This document shows positions 4,619-5,543 of a stretch of 5,543 nucleotides of DNA, piece by piece; the stretch's first letter is position 1, and each line of letters begins with the position of its first letter. The DNA is from Desulfobacteraceae bacterium (GTDB lineage: Bacteria > Desulfobacterota > Desulfobacteria > Desulfobacterales > SG8-13): positions 1 through 5,543 of the forward strand of contig JARFQH010000126.1 in NCBI GenBank assembly GCA_029287875.1, in the 5' to 3' direction. The notes beneath the pieces are model-generated. The model was given only the letters and a program-made list of their open reading frames with translations. It did no database searches and was not told the DNA's origin. A program made the position numbers and the translations under genes.

Positions 4619-5543
4619 CGAAAATCGGCAAATCCAGAGCGGGTTTTCTTTAGATCTGCCGCGCGGCCATAAATTGACTTCAAATCTTCGATGATCAAAT
4701 AGAGGCAGGGAACCAGCGCCAGTGTGATCAAGGTCGAGAACAAAACGCCGAATCCCAATGACACGGCCATCGGAATGAGAAAGCGCGCCTGGCGGGAGGT
4801 CTCGAATATCATAGGAGTGAGTCCGCCGAAGGTGGTCAGGGTGGTCAAAATGATGGGGCGAAAGCGCTGTAAAGCGGCCTGAAGAATAGAGGCGTAGGGT
4901 GGTAAACCACTGCGGCGCCTGCGGTTGGCCGCATCGATAAGCACCAGCGAATCGTTGATGACCACCCCTGTCAAGGCCAAAACCCCGAACATGCTGATGA
5001 CGCTCAGGCTGTAGCCCATGATCATGTGGCCGATAACCGCCCCGACGATTCCGAATGGAATCGACGCCATGATGATGGCCGGTTGCACGTAGCTGTTCAG
5101 GGGCACCGCCAGCATGGCGTAAATTATCAGGAGAACGATCGCCAGACCCTTGAACAGGCTTTCCATGCTCTTGCGCTGATCGGCCTGGCGGCCTTCGAAA
5201 CTGAAACCCAGCCCGGGATATCGACTCTGCAGGGTGGGCAACGTATCGGCTTTGACAGCGGCCAGGATTTCCCCGGCCTTGCTGCGGGGCCTCACGTCGG
5301 CCGTAACGGTTACGATACGGCGGCCGTCACGGCGGTTGATATCGGTGTAGGCCCGGCCGCGATTGACATTTACCGCGGATCGGAGCGGCAGTTCTCCCCC
5401 GACCGGTGTGCGCAGGATCATCTCTTCGAGATTGTACTCTGATATGCGCTCCTGTTTCGGCAGTCGCACCATGACCTTGATTTCGTTGCGGCCGCGCTGC
5501 TGGCGCAGGGCCTCGGCGCCGTAAAAGGCGTGCCGCACCTGCC
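4612..5543 (-). CDS. RND efflux transporter permease subunit, C-terminal part
   Basis: These are the last 309 residues of an RND-superfamily inner-membrane pump (AcrB-like hydrophobe/amphiphile exporters, ~1,000-1,050 residues). The reading frame continues past the right edge; the GTG at 5538 is internal, not the start. The visible N-terminal portion (QVRHAFYGAEALRQQRGRNEIKV split over 5541-5473, then VMVRLP) is periplasmic porter and docking sequence. The segment DVRPRSKAGEIL...YPGLGFSFEGRQADQRKS follows and ends the second periplasmic loop. Counting from the GTG, five membrane helices come next: ~129-148, 152-172, 177-200, 227-246 and 255-283, corresponding to TM8-TM12. Conserved blocks are IPFGIVGAVIGH (160-171), GVVINDSLVLIDAANRR (191-207) and the RPIILTTLTTFGGLTPM region (227-243). 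The usual partners (periplasmic adaptor, outer-membrane channel) would lie beyond the right edge. Substrate is unknown. Confidence 0.9.
   Translation of the reverse strand, partial: QVRHAFYGAEALRQQRGRNEIKVMVRLPKQERISEYNLEEMILRTPVGGELPLRSAVNVNRGRAYTDINRRDGRRIVTVTADVRPRSKAGEILAAVKADTLPTLQSRYPGLGFSFEGRQADQRKSMESLFKGLAIVLLIIYAMLAVPLNSYVQPAIIMASIPFGIVGAVIGHMIMGYSLSVISMFGVLALTGVVINDSLVLIDAANRRRRSGLPPYASILQAALQRFRPIILTTLTTFGGLTPMIFETSRQARFLIPMAVSLGFGVLFSTLITLALVPCLYLIIEDLKSIYGRAADLKKTRSGFADFRP

Overview
The window looks like ordinary chromosome from a GC-rich, didermic bacterium. The style suggests a Desulfobacterota/deltaproteobacterial (Desulfosarcina-like) genome. The grounds are a diderm RND efflux pump, an exported CAP protein with a Gly-run followed by Cys-Phe-Ile, and a lipoprotein. 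The large palindromic intergenic repeat also fits my memory of such genomes. The lineage is inference: there is no rRNA or marker gene to fix it.

Layout. (1) Bases 1-833, + strand: the C-terminal part of a YhaN-type (SMC/Rad50-like) ATPase, with its start outside the window. (2) Bases 834-968: a short intergenic stretch with two hairpins. (3) Bases 969-3308, + strand: three tightly spaced genes, an exported CAP/SCP domain protein, a YbaK/EbsC-type aminoacyl-tRNA deacylase, and an exported DUF882/M15-type (YcbK-like) metallopeptidase. Gaps of 34 and 14 bases make co-transcription likely. (4) Bases 3309-3790: a gene-free 482-base stretch. It holds a 136-bp non-autonomous insertion element at 3334-3469, with GTAA-ended imperfect inverted repeats and a perfect 8-bp target duplication (an IS66-type signature), then a promoter candidate and small inverted repeats. 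(5) Bases 3791-4411, + strand: a DUF4136-like lipoprotein gene with a strong ribosome binding site. (6) Bases 4449-4618: a ~170-bp nearly full-length palindrome with nested stems. It lies between convergent genes, probably ends transcription from both sides, and overlaps the stop codon of the next gene. (7) Bases 4612-5543, - strand: the C-terminal third of an RND efflux permease, running off the right edge.

The genes do not form one recognisable pathway. Three encode envelope or exported proteins (CAP, M15 peptidase, lipoprotein), one is a membrane pump, one acts in translation quality control and one in DNA metabolism. I found no phage, defence island, CRISPR array or RNA gene. The most noteworthy content is non-coding: two unrelated palindromic or mobile repeats, one with an intact target-site duplication and one that supplies the end of a coding sequence.
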